Assembly: GCF_013155125.1 (NCBI RefSeq)
Contig: NZ_CP053564.1
Span: 1,681,501 to 1,745,500, forward strand
Direction: 5' to 3'
Length of the DNA stretch: 64,000 nucleotides
Source: Pseudonocardia broussonetiae
Lineage (GTDB): Bacteria; Actinomycetota; Actinomycetes; Mycobacteriales; Pseudonocardiaceae
Every line of letters begins with the position of its first letter. The first letter of the stretch is position 1. A program made the translations under genes and the position numbers. This document shows, piece by piece, positions 1 through 8,340 of this stretch. Below the pieces are notes generated by a model. It was given only the letters and a program-made list of their open reading frames with translations. It searched no databases and was not told where the DNA came from.

Positions 1-17
1 AGTCACCGGTCAGAACA

Positions 18-43
18 GTCACGGCCCTCCGCCCGACCGTGAC
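18..43 (-). terminator. Possible terminator after ptsI
   Basis: A 7-bp perfect stem (positions 18-24 with 37-43) encloses a 12-nt loop, about 50 bases downstream of the ptsI stop codon on the minus strand. It is short and has no T-tract, so it is only a weak candidate for a rho-independent terminator. Confidence 0.3.
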
Positions 44-90
44 GGCGCACTCCCGACGATCATCAAGGGTGGAGTCGGAGCTGGGGCGGC

Positions 91-1746
91 TCACTGCGCC
101 TGCTTCACCGCCAGCTCCGCGACGGCCTGGCGGGCGGCCGCGGGGTCCACGGCGGCGCAGGCGGCCTCCGCACGCTCACGGCAGTCCTCCAGGCTCGCGC
201 CGGCGATCGAGGCCCCGACGGCGGCCAGGGCGCCGGCGCCCATCGACAGCGTCGCCATCCCGAGCCCGACCAGGACCGGGGCCAGGGCGGGGTCGGCGGC
301 GGCCTCGCCGCACACCCCGACCGGCGTGCCGGTGGTGGCCGAGGCCTCGCCGAGCAGGCGGAGCAGGCGCAGGAGGGCGGGCTGCCACGGGTCGTTGAGG
401 GCGGCGACCGGGCCGGACTGGCGGTCGGCCGCGAACAGGTACTGGGCCAGGTCGTTGGTGCCGACGCTGGCGAAGTCGACCTCGGCGAGCACCTCGTGGG
501 CGGTCAGCACGGCGGCCGGGACCTCGATCATCACGCCGGCCGAGCGGATGCCGTGCTCCCGGCACCGCGCGACGAACCAGCGGGCCTCCTCGGCCGTCGC
601 GACCATCGGCGCCATCACCTTGAGCTCGGCGCCGGTCTCGGTGGCCGCAGCGGCGAGGGTCGCGAGCTGGCGGTCGAGCACGTCGGAGCCCGGGCCGGGC
701 ACGCGCGCCACGCGCAGCCCGCGCACGCCCAGCGCCGGGTTCGGCTCGCCGTCGAGCGTCAGGAACGGCAGGGGCTTGTCGGCGCCCGCGTCGAGGGTGC
801 GCGCGGTGACCGGGAGCCCGGCGAACGCGGCCAGCACCCCCGCGTAGACCTCGTGCTGTCGGGCGACCGAGGGCTCCTCGGCGGCGGAGAGGAACGCGAG
901 CTCGGTGCGGAACAGCCCGACGCCCTGCGCGCGCAGCCCGGCCGCCGTCACCGCACCCTTCGCCTCGCCGACGTTGGCCAGCAGCGGCACCACGTGGCCG
1001 TCGGAGGTCCGGCCGACGCCGTCCCACTCGGCCGCGACCACGGTCCCGTTCTCCTGCTCGACGACGTCGGCCACCTCCTGCACCACGCCCGTCGCCCCGT
1101 CGACGACGACCGCGGTGCCCTCGGCGATCGAGGTGGCGCCGGCGCAGCCGACGACCGCGGGGATGCCGAGCGAGCGGGCCAGGATCGCGGTGTGGCTGGT
1201 GGGGCCGCCCTGCTCGGTGACCAGCGCCAGCGCGATGCCGGGGCGCAGGCCCGCGGTGTCGGCGGGGGCGAGGTCGGCGGCGACGAGGACGCACGGGGCG
1301 TCGAGGTCGGCGACGCCCGGGGCGGGCAGGCCGAGCAGCTCGGCGACGATCCGGTCGCGCACGTCGTGGATGTCGCGGGCGCGCTCGGCCATGTACCCGC
1401 CCATGCCGGTGAGCAGGTCGGCGAACGCGCCGGCCGCCTCGTACACGGCGCGGGCGGCGGGGCGCCCGCCGCCGGTGACCAGGTCGCGGGCGTTGTCGAG
1501 CAGCGCCGGGTCGGTGACCATCGCGACGGTCGCCTCCAGCACGTCCTTCGCGTCGCCCGACACCGTGGCCGCGCGGGCCTCCAGGCGGGCGGCGACGACG
1601 GCGACGGCCGGGGCGATGCGCGCGGCCTCCCCCGCCGGGTCGAGGGGTGCGGGGCCCACCGGGGGCTCGCCGGGTGCGTCGGCGACCCGGACCACCCGTC
1701 CGCTCGCACGCCCGCTGCTAGCCGGGATCCCGCTCAGTGTCCGCAT
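91..1746 (-). CDS. ptsI: PTS enzyme I (phosphoenolpyruvate-protein phosphotransferase)
   Basis: Cytoplasmic enzyme I takes phosphate from phosphoenolpyruvate and passes it to HPr, the first step of every PTS sugar uptake chain. The 551-residue product has the family's usual length. The phosphohistidine motif GGPTSHTAIL places the active histidine at about residue 185. The C-terminal PEP-binding barrel contains the LFRTELAFL and GTNDLAQYLFAADR motifs. I chose the ATG at 1746 because GGGAG lies just upstream and the protein then begins MRTLSGIPAS, as expected; a longer reading to 1818 adds 24 residues foreign to the family. The gene is divergent from the fructose operon and its partner HPr lies at that operon's far end. 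Confidence 0.96.
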   Translation of the reverse strand: MRTLSGIPASSGRASGRVVRVADAPGEPPVGPAPLDPAGEAARIAPAVAVVAARLEARAATVSGDAKDVLEATVAMVTDPALLDNARDLVTGGGRPAARAVYEAAGAFADLLTGMGGYMAERARDIHDVRDRIVAELLGLPAPGVADLDAPCVLVAADLAPADTAGLRPGIALALVTEQGGPTSHTAILARSLGIPAVVGCAGATSIAEGTAVVVDGATGVVQEVADVVEQENGTVVAAEWDGVGRTSDGHVVPLLANVGEAKGAVTAAGLRAQGVGLFRTELAFLSAAEEPSVARQHEVYAGVLAAFAGLPVTARTLDAGADKPLPFLTLDGEPNPALGVRGLRVARVPGPGSDVLDRQLATLAAAATETGAELKVMAPMVATAEEARWFVARCREHGIRSAGVMIEVPAAVLTAHEVLAEVDFASVGTNDLAQYLFAADRQSGPVAALNDPWQPALLRLLRLLGEASATTGTPVGVCGEAAADPALAPVLVGLGMATLSMGAGALAAVGASIAGASLEDCRERAEAACAAVDPAAARQAVAELAVKQAQ

Positions 1747-1842
1747 GTCCACTCCCAGATGACTTCCTCGTGACCCGTTGACAAACACAGTAAAACCCAC
1801 ATACTCGGACACAAGCAAGCACTAACTCGGGAGCAAACAAAG
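1747..1842. promoter_or_regulatory. Divergent ptsI / fruR promoter region
   Basis: This 96-base gap is much richer in A/T than its surroundings. On the plus strand TTGACA at 1778-1783 is followed 16 bases later by CATACT at 1800-1805, a good fit to a vegetative sigma-70 type promoter reading toward fruR. ACAAACA (1781-1787) and GCAAACAAAG (1833-1842) are related motifs that could be half-sites for the adjacent DeoR-type regulator. The operator assignment is inference. Confidence 0.55.
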
Positions 1843-2604
1843 ATGTACGCAGCGGAGCGGCAGCAGTGGTTGCTGAACCGGGCCCGTGAGGCCGGGCGGG
1901 TGGACGTCGCCGCCACGGCCGACGAGCTCGACGTGACCCCGGAGACGATCCGGCGCGACCTCGGCGCCCTGGAGCGCCAGGGCCTGCTGCGCCGCGTGCA
2001 CGGCGGGGCCATCCCGGCCGACCTCCTCGGCTTCGAGCCCGGCATCTCCACCCGCGACGCCGTCGCCACGCAGGAGAAGGACCGCATCGCCAAGGCGGCG
2101 CTCGACGAGCTCGAGGGCGCCTCCACCGTCCTGCTCGACGCCGGCACGACGACGGCCCGCCTCGCCGCGCTGCTCCCCGCCGACCGCGAGCTCACCGTCG
2201 TCACCAACGCCCTGCCGATCGCCTCGGTGCTCGCCGCGCGGCCCAACGTCACGCTGCTGCTGCTCGGCGGCCGGGTGCGCGGCACGACGATGGCCACGGT
2301 CGACGAGTGGGCGCTCGACGTCCTCGGCGACCTGACGGCCGACGTCGCCTTCCTCGGCACCAACGGCTTCTCCGTGGAGCGCGGGCTGACCACCCCCGAC
2401 CGCGCCGAGGCCGCCGCGAAGAAGGCGATGCTCGCCGCCGCCCGCCGCACCGTGGTGCTGGCCGACTCGGCGAAGCACGGCGCCGACCAGTTCGTGCGCT
2501 TCGGCCGGATCGACCAGGTCGACGCGCTGATCACCGACACCGGTCTGGCGGCGGCCGACGCGGCCGCGCTGTCGGCCGCCGGACCGAGAGTGGTGCGCGC
2601 CTAA
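1843..2604 (+). CDS. fruR: DeoR-family transcriptional regulator of the fructose operon
   Basis: This 253-residue protein has the DeoR/GlpR layout. An N-terminal winged helix (residues 1-60, with the family-typical TPETIRRDLGALE segment and the following RRVHGGA) precedes a sugar-phosphate-sensing domain containing LLDAGTTT and NALPIA. DeoR proteins of this position usually repress fructose PTS genes and are relieved by fructose 1-phosphate or a related ester; that is family knowledge. fruK starts one base after its stop codon, so it is the first gene of the operon it probably controls. The ATG at 1843 has a GGGAG-type ribosome site about 10 bases upstream. Confidence 0.9.
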   Translation: MYAAERQQWLLNRAREAGRVDVAATADELDVTPETIRRDLGALERQGLLRRVHGGAIPADLLGFEPGISTRDAVATQEKDRIAKAALDELEGASTVLLDAGTTTARLAALLPADRELTVVTNALPIASVLAARPNVTLLLLGGRVRGTTMATVDEWALDVLGDLTADVAFLGTNGFSVERGLTTPDRAEAAAKKAMLAAARRTVVLADSAKHGADQFVRFGRIDQVDALITDTGLAAADAAALSAAGPRVVRA

Positions 2605-2605
2605 C

Positions 2606-3553
2606 ATGATCGTCACCGTCACGCCGAACCCCAGCCTGGACCGCACGGTCGAGGTCCCCCGCCTGCTCCGCGGCGAGGTCCACCGCGCCACGTCGGTGCG
2701 GCTGGACCCGGGCGGCAAGGGCGTCAACGTCGCCCGCGCGCTCACCAGCGCCGGCCTCGACACCATCGCCGTCCTCCCCTGCGGCCGCGCGCCGGGCGGG
2801 CGGCTGACCGACCTGCTCGACCTGCACGGCGTCCGCGCCGCCACGGTCGCCATCGACGGCGCCACCCGCACCAACATCACGGTCGTCGAGCCGGACGGCA
2901 CCACCACCAAGATCAACGAGCTGGGGCCCGTCCTCACCGACGCCGAGGTCGCACAGCTCGCCGACACCGTCGTCGCGCTGGCGGCCGACGCGAGCTGGGT
3001 CGTCACCTGCGGCTCGCTGCCCGCAGGGATGCCCGACGACTTCCACGCCGAGGTCGTGCGCCGCACCCGCAGCGCCGGCGTCCGCGTGGCCGTCGACGCG
3101 AGCGACGCCCCGCTGCGGGCCGCCTGCGCCGCCGGCCCCGACCTCATCAAGCCCAACCACGAGGAGCTGGCCGAGCTCGTCGGCCGGCCCCTCACCAGCA
3201 TCGGCGACGTCCTCGACGCCGCGCGCGGCCTGCGCGCCGCGGGCGTCGGCGCGGTGCTGGTGAGCCTCGGGGCGGGGGGCGCGCTCCTCGTCGACGACAG
3301 CGGCGAGCACCACGCCGTGTCGTCCCCGGTGGCCGTGCGCAGCACCGTCGGCGCGGGTGACGCCACCCTCGCCGGGTTCCTGGCGGCCGGCGGCGCCGGT
3401 CCCGACGCACTCCGGCAGGCGGTGGCCTACGGGGCCGCCGCGTGCCGCCTGCCGGGCAGCGCGATGCCCGGCCCGCACGAGATCGACCTCCACGACGTCC
3501 GCGTGGTCGGCACGCCGGACACCACCCTCCACCTCACCGGAGCAGCCGTATGA
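2606..3553 (+). CDS. fruK: 1-phosphofructokinase
   Basis: FruK phosphorylates fructose 1-phosphate, the product of the fructose PTS, to fructose 1,6-bisphosphate and so feeds glycolysis. The 315-residue PfkB-family sequence starts MIVTVTPNPSLDRT, contains the substrate-binding DPGGKGVNVARAL segment near residue 35, and ends with the TVGAGDATLAGFLA signature whose Asp252 is the expected catalytic base. It sits between the DeoR regulator and the EIIA gene and overlaps the latter by four bases (ATGA), which indicates translational coupling. Confidence 0.96.
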   Translation: MIVTVTPNPSLDRTVEVPRLLRGEVHRATSVRLDPGGKGVNVARALTSAGLDTIAVLPCGRAPGGRLTDLLDLHGVRAATVAIDGATRTNITVVEPDGTTTKINELGPVLTDAEVAQLADTVVALAADASWVVTCGSLPAGMPDDFHAEVVRRTRSAGVRVAVDASDAPLRAACAAGPDLIKPNHEELAELVGRPLTSIGDVLDAARGLRAAGVGAVLVSLGAGGALLVDDSGEHHAVSSPVAVRSTVGAGDATLAGFLAAGGAGPDALRQAVAYGAAACRLPGSAMPGPHEIDLHDVRVVGTPDTTLHLTGAAV

Positions 3554-3999
3554 CCGCCCTGATCACCGCCGATCTCGTCGACCTCGACCTGCCGTCGGCC
3601 GACCGGCGCACCGCCGTGCGCTCGCTCGCCGAGCGGCTCGAGAAGGCGGGGCGCGTCACCGACATCGAGCGGTTCCTCGCCGACATCGAGGCGCGGGAGG
3701 AGCAGATGGCCACCGGGCTCGAGGGCGGCATCGGCATCCCGCACTGCCGCTCGACCGCCGTCACCGAGCCGACGCTCGCGTTCGGCCGCAGCACCGAGGG
3801 CGTCGACTTCGGCGCCGAGGACGGCCCCGCGCGGCTCGTCTTCATGATCGCCGCCCCGGAGGGCGGGAGCACCGACCACATGACGGTGCTGGCCGCGCTG
3901 GCCCGCCGGTTGGTGCGCAGGGCGTTCAAGGACGAGCTCCTCGGCGCGACCGACGCCGGTCACGTCGCCGACTACATCCAGAAGGAGGTCGCCGGATGA
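3550..3999 (+). CDS. fruA: Fructose-specific PTS EIIA component
   Basis: This 149-residue cytoplasmic protein is a fructose/mannitol-type EIIA domain. The phospho-acceptor histidine is His65 in GGIGIPHCRS. It accepts phosphate from HPr and passes it to EIIB. In many actinobacteria EIIA is fused to EIIBC in one FruA polypeptide; here it is a separate gene whose start overlaps the end of fruK (ATGA at 3550) and whose end overlaps the EIIBC start (ATGA at 3996). Translation is therefore probably tightly coupled. Confidence 0.93.
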   Translation: MTALITADLVDLDLPSADRRTAVRSLAERLEKAGRVTDIERFLADIEAREEQMATGLEGGIGIPHCRSTAVTEPTLAFGRSTEGVDFGAEDGPARLVFMIAAPEGGSTDHMTVLAALARRLVRRAFKDELLGATDAGHVADYIQKEVAG

Positions 4000-5456
4000 G
4001 CACGCGCAGCATGAAGCTCCTCGCGATCACCGCGTGCCCCACGGGCATCGCGCACACGTACATGGCCGCCGAGGCGCTCGAGCAGGCCGCGGCCGACGCC
4101 GGGCACGAGATGGTCGTGGAGACCCAGGGCTCCGCGGGCACCACGCCCTTCACCGACGCCCAGATCGCCGAGGCCGACGCGATCATCCTGGCCGCCGACG
4201 TCGCCGTCCGCGACGAGGAGCGCTTCGCGCACCTGCCGACCATCCGCACCGGCGTGAAGAAGGCGATCAGCGGGGCCGACCTGCTCGTCGCGCAGGCCGT
4301 CGAGGCCGCGGAGGCCCCGAAGGCCGATGTCCCCGCGCAGCGCACCGCCACCCCGGCCACCAAGGACTTCGGCCCCGGCTTCGGGTCGCAGCTGCGCGGC
4401 TGGCTGATGACCGGCGTCTCCTACGTCATCCCGTTCGTGGCCGCGGGCGGCCTGCTCATCGCCCTGGGCTTCGCGCTCGGCGGGTACCAGGTCACCGACT
4501 CGCCCGCCGTCACCGAGGGCTTCGACCCCCTCGCGCTGGCGAGCTGGGCAGCGCTGCTCTTCCAGATCGGTGCGCTCGCCTTCGGGTTCCTGATCCCGGT
4601 GCTCGGCGGCTTCATCGCCTACGCGATGGCCGACCGCCCCGCGATCGTGCCCGGCTTCGTCGGCGGGGCGATCGCCGCCGAGATCGACGCGGGCTTCCTC
4701 GGCGGCCTCATCGCCGGCCTGCTCGCCGGTGCCGTCGTCCTCGGGCTCAAGCGGTTCTCGGTGCCCAAGGCGATGGCCGGGATCATGCCGGTGGTCGTCT
4801 ACCCGCTGCTCGGCACGCTCGTGGTCGGCATCGCGATGTTCGTGGTCATCGGGCCGCCGCTCGCCGCGGTGAACACCGGCCTGACCAACTGGCTGACCGG
4901 CCTGTCCGGTGCCAACGCCCTGCTCCTCGGCGCGCTCGTCGGCCTGATGATGGCCTTCGACATGGGCGGCCCGGTGAACAAGGCCGCCTACACCTTCGCG
5001 CTCGCCGGCCTGGAGAGCGGCTCGGAGGCCGGGCTGCTGATCATGGCCGCCGTGATGGCCGCCGGCATGACCCCGCCCCTGGCGATGGCGCTGGCCACCG
5101 TCGTGCGCAAGAAGCTGTTCAGCGAGGTCGAGCGGGAGAACGGCCGGGCCGCCTGGCTGCTGGGCGCCTCCTTCATCACCGAGGGCGCCATCCCGTTCGC
5201 CGCGGCCGACCCGCTGCGCGTCATCCCCTCGCTGATGGCCGGCTCGGCCGTGACCGGGGTGCTGTCCATGGCCTTCGGCTCGACCCTGCGGGCCCCGCAC
5301 GGCGGCATCTTCGTGCTCCCGCTGATCGGCAACCCGTTCGGCTACCTCATCGCGATCGTGGTCGGCACGCTCGTCTCCACCGCGCTGGTCGTCGCGCTCA
5401 AGAACTCCCGCCGCCGGCCCGCCACCGAGACGGCGCCCGTCGCCGTCGCCGTCTGA
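3996..5456 (+). CDS. fruA: Fructose-specific PTS EIIBC component
   Basis: This 486-residue membrane permease imports fructose while phosphorylating it to fructose 1-phosphate. The EIIB domain (residues 6-105) has the AITACPTGIAHTYMAAEAL loop with the phospho-acceptor Cys14. A linker of about 25 residues leads to the EIIC domain (from about residue 130), a series of hydrophobic segments that includes the family-typical FDMGGPVNKAAY and FITEGAIPFAAADP motifs. It is translationally coupled to EIIA through ATGA. An in-frame start five codons later (MKLLAIT) cannot be excluded. Confidence 0.95.
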   Translation: MSTRSMKLLAITACPTGIAHTYMAAEALEQAAADAGHEMVVETQGSAGTTPFTDAQIAEADAIILAADVAVRDEERFAHLPTIRTGVKKAISGADLLVAQAVEAAEAPKADVPAQRTATPATKDFGPGFGSQLRGWLMTGVSYVIPFVAAGGLLIALGFALGGYQVTDSPAVTEGFDPLALASWAALLFQIGALAFGFLIPVLGGFIAYAMADRPAIVPGFVGGAIAAEIDAGFLGGLIAGLLAGAVVLGLKRFSVPKAMAGIMPVVVYPLLGTLVVGIAMFVVIGPPLAAVNTGLTNWLTGLSGANALLLGALVGLMMAFDMGGPVNKAAYTFALAGLESGSEAGLLIMAAVMAAGMTPPLAMALATVVRKKLFSEVERENGRAAWLLGASFITEGAIPFAAADPLRVIPSLMAGSAVTGVLSMAFGSTLRAPHGGIFVLPLIGNPFGYLIAIVVGTLVSTALVVALKNSRRRPATETAPVAVAV

Positions 5457-5485
5457 TCCGCCCGTCTGACACAGGAGCACCCCCC

Positions 5486-5761
5486 ATGACCGTCGAACGC
5501 CGCGTCACCGTCGGATCCTCGGTGGGCCTGCACGCCCGCCCCGCCACCCTGTTCACCAAGGCCGCCGCCGCCCAGCCGGTGAAGGTCACCATCGCCGCGG
5601 GCGACCGCGGCCCGGTCGACGCCCGCAGCATCCTCTCGGTGCTCGGGCTCGGCGTGGGCAGCGGCGAGGAGGTCGTGCTCACCGCGCAGGAGGACGGGGC
5701 CGACTCCGAGGCCGCGGTCGCCGCGCTGGCCGAGCTGCTCGCGACCGACATGGACGCCTGA
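5486..5761 (+). CDS. ptsH: HPr phosphocarrier protein
   Basis: The 91-residue HPr carries phosphate from enzyme I to EIIA. The active-site sequence VGLHARPATLF puts the phosphohistidine at His16. ARSILSVLGLGV contains Ser48, which aligns with the regulatory serine of Firmicute HPr; whether an HPr kinase exists in this host cannot be judged here. An AGGAG ribosome site lies about 8 bases before the ATG. It is the last gene of the fruR operon, and a strong hairpin follows 14 bases after its stop. Confidence 0.95.
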   Translation: MTVERRVTVGSSVGLHARPATLFTKAAAAQPVKVTIAAGDRGPVDARSILSVLGLGVGSGEEVVLTAQEDGADSEAAVAALAELLATDMDA

Positions 5762-5775
5762 GCCGCACCACCCCC

Positions 5776-5827
5776 ACGCCGGACGGCGCGGTGACCACCC
5801 CTCGTGGGTCACCGCGCCGTCCGGCGT
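5776..5827. terminator. Bidirectional terminator between ptsH and the DoxX gene
   Basis: A perfect 21-bp inverted repeat (5776-5796 paired with 5807-5827) with a 10-base loop fills the gap between two convergent genes. It lacks a long T-tract, as is common in high-GC actinobacteria. Its position and symmetry suggest it ends transcripts arriving from both sides. Confidence 0.8.
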
Positions 5828-5843
5828 TCCTGCGTCCGCCGTG

Positions 5844-6260
5844 TCAGCGGCGGAGCGAGGCCAGCAGCGCCGCCGTCTCCCGCCGGCGGGCGTAGGCCAG
5901 GACCGACACCAGCACCAGGTACACCGCCGGCACCAGGACGAGCGCGCCGCCGACGACGACCGCGGTCGTGATCGTCGCCCCGATCATCAGCAGCACGAGA
6001 CCGGTGGCCGCGAGGCCCATCAGGCGCGGGACGAGCAGGCCGAGCGCGCCGAGCAGCTCGATCACGCCGATGGCGTAGAGGCCGGGCAGGCCCAGCCCGA
6101 TCAGCTCGAAACCGGCGACGGCCTGCGGGTCGGCGGAGAGTTTCGAGTAGGCGGAGAACAGGTACGCCAGCACGATCAGGCCCTGCAGGACGCCGAGCGC
6201 GATCCGCCCGGCGCGGCGCGAGGTGGTGGTACCGGTGGTGCTGTCTGCGGTGGCGGTCAT
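5844..6260 (-). CDS. DoxX-family membrane protein
   Basis: This 138-residue protein has four hydrophobic stretches (roughly residues 18-36, 58-78, 82-102 and 105-125) and begins the first with ALGVLQGLIVLAYLFSAYSK, which resembles DoxX/DoxD-like small membrane proteins. The biochemical role of this family is mostly unclear; some members are linked to redox or thiosulfate metabolism. The ATG at 6260 is preceded by GGGGAG seven bases upstream; the longer reading to 6320 adds 20 low-complexity residues. It appears monocistronic. Confidence 0.75.
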   Translation of the reverse strand: MTATADSTTGTTTSRRAGRIALGVLQGLIVLAYLFSAYSKLSADPQAVAGFELIGLGLPGLYAIGVIELLGALGLLVPRLMGLAATGLVLLMIGATITTAVVVGGALVLVPAVYLVLVSVLAYARRRETAALLASLRR

Positions 6261-6339
6261 GTCGTCTCCCCGATCCGAGTGTCCGTTGCCAGTAGGACGG
6301 TGGGCACCGGCGGAACTCATCGGAGCGGGCGGGAACCCG

Positions 6340-7029
6340 TCAGCGCGGGTCGTACGCGGCGAGCAGCTGCGCCTCGGCCGCCGCGAGGTACTCGGTGACC
6401 TCCCGGGCGGCCCGCTCCCGGTCGCCGTCCTCGAGCAGGCCGCAGATCACGTCGTTGCGGCCCAGGTAGGGCTCGAAGAACTCGCGGACGTCGGGCACGC
6501 GGTGGAACACCAGCCGCATCTCGGCCAGGAGCAGGGCCATCTGCTGGTCGAGCCGGGGGCTGCCGGCCAGCGCCACCAGGGCCCGGTGGAAGTGCTGGTT
6601 GGCGCTGCCGACGCCGGCCCAGTCGCCGGTGTCCGCCGCGCGGCGGCCCTCGTCGACGGCGGCGCGAACGGTCGCGACCCGCTCGGCGTCCCAGGCCTCG
6701 CCCGAGAGCACCGCGGCGGGCTCGACGAGGCGGCGGACGCGGTAGACGTCGCGGACGGCGTCGCGGTCGGGCTGGGCCACGAAGACCCCGCGGTTGGCCT
6801 CGCGCACCAGCACCCGCTCGGCGACGAGCTGGCTCAGCGCCTCGCGGACGGTGTTGCGGGAGACCCCCAGCGCGGTGCAGACGGCCTGCTCGGGGAGCCG
6901 CTCGCCCGGCCGCAGCCGGCCCTCGACGACCTCCTCGCGGACGGCGTCGGCGACCCGCTCCGCGGTGGTCGTGCGCAGGACGAGCGCGCGGGCGCGACCC
7001 AGCGAGGCGAGGGCGTCGACGGAGGTCAC
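6340..7029 (-). CDS. GntR-family regulator, FCD (FadR-C) subfamily
   Basis: This 229-residue regulator has an N-terminal winged helix-turn-helix (about residues 20-85, with LRPGERLPEQAVCTALGVSRNTVREAL) and an all-helical FCD ligand domain. FCD regulators typically bind small organic acids and repress adjacent catabolic operons. It is divergent from the 5-oxoproline operon, and a perfect palindrome of the expected FCD type lies in the shared gap, so control of that operon is a strong inference. The start codon is GTG with no obvious ribosome site. Confidence 0.88.
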   Translation of the reverse strand: MTSVDALASLGRARALVLRTTTAERVADAVREEVVEGRLRPGERLPEQAVCTALGVSRNTVREALSQLVAERVLVREANRGVFVAQPDRDAVRDVYRVRRLVEPAAVLSGEAWDAERVATVRAAVDEGRRAADTGDWAGVGSANQHFHRALVALAGSPRLDQQMALLLAEMRLVFHRVPDVREFFEPYLGRNDVICGLLEDGDRERAAREVTEYLAAAEAQLLAAYDPR

Positions 7030-7079
7030 CGGGCCAGCCTAGGTGAAGGACGTGTTTCCGATCCGGGCTTCCTCTTGTC

Positions 7080-7096
7080 GGATTGTTGAACAATCC
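7080..7096. promoter_or_regulatory. Palindromic operator for the GntR/FCD regulator
   Basis: GGATTGTT-G-AACAATCC is a perfect 8-bp inverted repeat around one central base. Its TTGT/ACAA core matches the operator type known for FCD-class GntR regulators. It lies 36 bases upstream of the NRAMP-like gene start and 51 bases upstream of the regulator's own start, so it could control both. Confidence 0.75.
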
Positions 7097-7131
7097 TTAC
7101 GCTCACCACATCCACGAGTGAGGGAGCCCAC

Positions 7132-8340
7132 ATGGCGGACGACATGAAGGCGGCGATCGGCTCGGCCACGAGCCGCGGCGCGGTGCTCGGCGCGATGTTC
7201 CTGATGGCGACGAGCGCGATCGGTCCGGGGTTCATCACCCAGACCACGACGTTCACGGCGCGGCTCGGCGCCGCGTTCGCGTTCGCGGTGCTGGTGTCGA
7301 TCCTGGTCGACGTCGCGGTGCAGCTGAACGTGTGGCGGGTGATCGGGGTCAGCGGGCAGCGGGCCCACGAGCTGGGCAACAAGGTGGCGCCCGGCGTCGG
7401 CTGGCTGCTGGCGGTGCTCGTCGTCGTCGGCGGGCTGGTGTTCAACATCGGCAACGTCGGCGGGACGGGGCTGGGCGTCAACGCGATGCTCGGCGTCGAC
7501 GCGAAGATCGGTGGCGCGATCTCGGCGCTGCTCGCGATCGCGATCTTCCTGAGCAAGCGGGCGGGCGTCGCGCTGGACCGGATCGTCGTCGTGCTCGGGG
7601 CGGTGATGATCCTGATGACGGCGTACGTGGCGATCGTGTCCGGCCCGCCGGTCGGCGACGCGCTGCGCCAGACCGTGCTGCCCGACCAGGTCGACTTCCT
7701 CGTCATCACCACGCTGATCGGCGGCACCGTCGGCGGCTACATCACCTACGCGGGCGCGCACCGGCTGCTCGACTCCGGGCTCACCGGGCCCGAGCACGTC
7801 GGCGCGATCTCGCGGAGCTCGGTCGTCGGCATCCTGGTGACCGGCCTGATGCGGGTGCTGCTGTTCCTCGCCGTGCTCGGCGTGGTCGCGGGCGGCGTGA
7901 CGCTGGCGCAGGACAACCCGGCGGCGAGCGCGTTCGAGGCGGCGGCCGGGCAGGTCGGGCTGCGGGTCTTCGGGATCATCCTGTGGGCCGCGAGCATCAC
8001 CTCGGTGATCGGGGCGGCGTACACCTCGGTGTCGTTCATGACCTCCTCGGAGACCTCGCCGCGGCGGCGCAACCTGCTCACCGTCGCCTTCATCGCCCTG
8101 TCGACGCTCATCTACGTCCTGGTCGGCACCGCGCCGGTGACGCTGCTGGTGTTCGCCGGCGCGTTCAACGGGCTGATCCTGCCGATCGGCTTCACCGTCG
8201 TGCTGTGGGTGGCGTGGCGGCGCCGCGACCTGCTGGGCGGCTACCGCTACCCGGCCTGGCTGCTCGGCATCGGCGTGCTGGCCTGGCTGCTGACGCTGTA
8301 CCTGGGCTACCAGTCGCTCGGCGGGCTGGCGAACCTGTGA
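7132..8340 (+). CDS. NRAMP-family membrane carrier of the 5-oxoproline operon
   Basis: This 402-residue polytopic membrane protein has about eleven hydrophobic segments and the fold family of NRAMP transporters. The first segment reads [14 protein letters not shown]; the metal-binding DPGN motif that should follow GPG in true Mn/Fe carriers is absent (TARL stands at that place), and no MPH motif is seen in the middle. It is the first gene of an operon with pxpA, pxpBC and a YcsI gene, as for YcsG of Bacillus. A role in importing 5-oxoproline or a related acid is therefore more likely than metal uptake, but this is inference. GGGAG precedes the ATG. Confidence 0.82.
   Translation: MADDMKAAIGSATSRGAVLGAMFLMATSAIGPGFITQTTTFTARLGAAFAFAVLVSILVDVAVQLNVWRVIGVSGQRAHELGNKVAPGVGWLLAVLVVVGGLVFNIGNVGGTGLGVNAMLGVDAKIGGAISALLAIAIFLSKRAGVALDRIVVVLGAVMILMTAYVAIVSGPPVGDALRQTVLPDQVDFLVITTLIGGTVGGYITYAGAHRLLDSGLTGPEHVGAISRSSVVGILVTGLMRVLLFLAVLGVVAGGVTLAQDNPAASAFEAAAGQVGLRVFGIILWAASITSVIGAAYTSVSFMTSSETSPRRRNLLTVAFIALSTLIYVLVGTAPVTLLVFAGAFNGLILPIGFTVVLWVAWRRRDLLGGYRYPAWLLGIGVLAWLLTLYLGYQSLGGLANL

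Noticed and set aside
7132..8340. Annotation of the NRAMP-fold gene as a manganese/iron transporter MntH.
   Set aside because: The DPGN and MPH metal motifs are missing and the operon is for 5-oxoproline metabolism.
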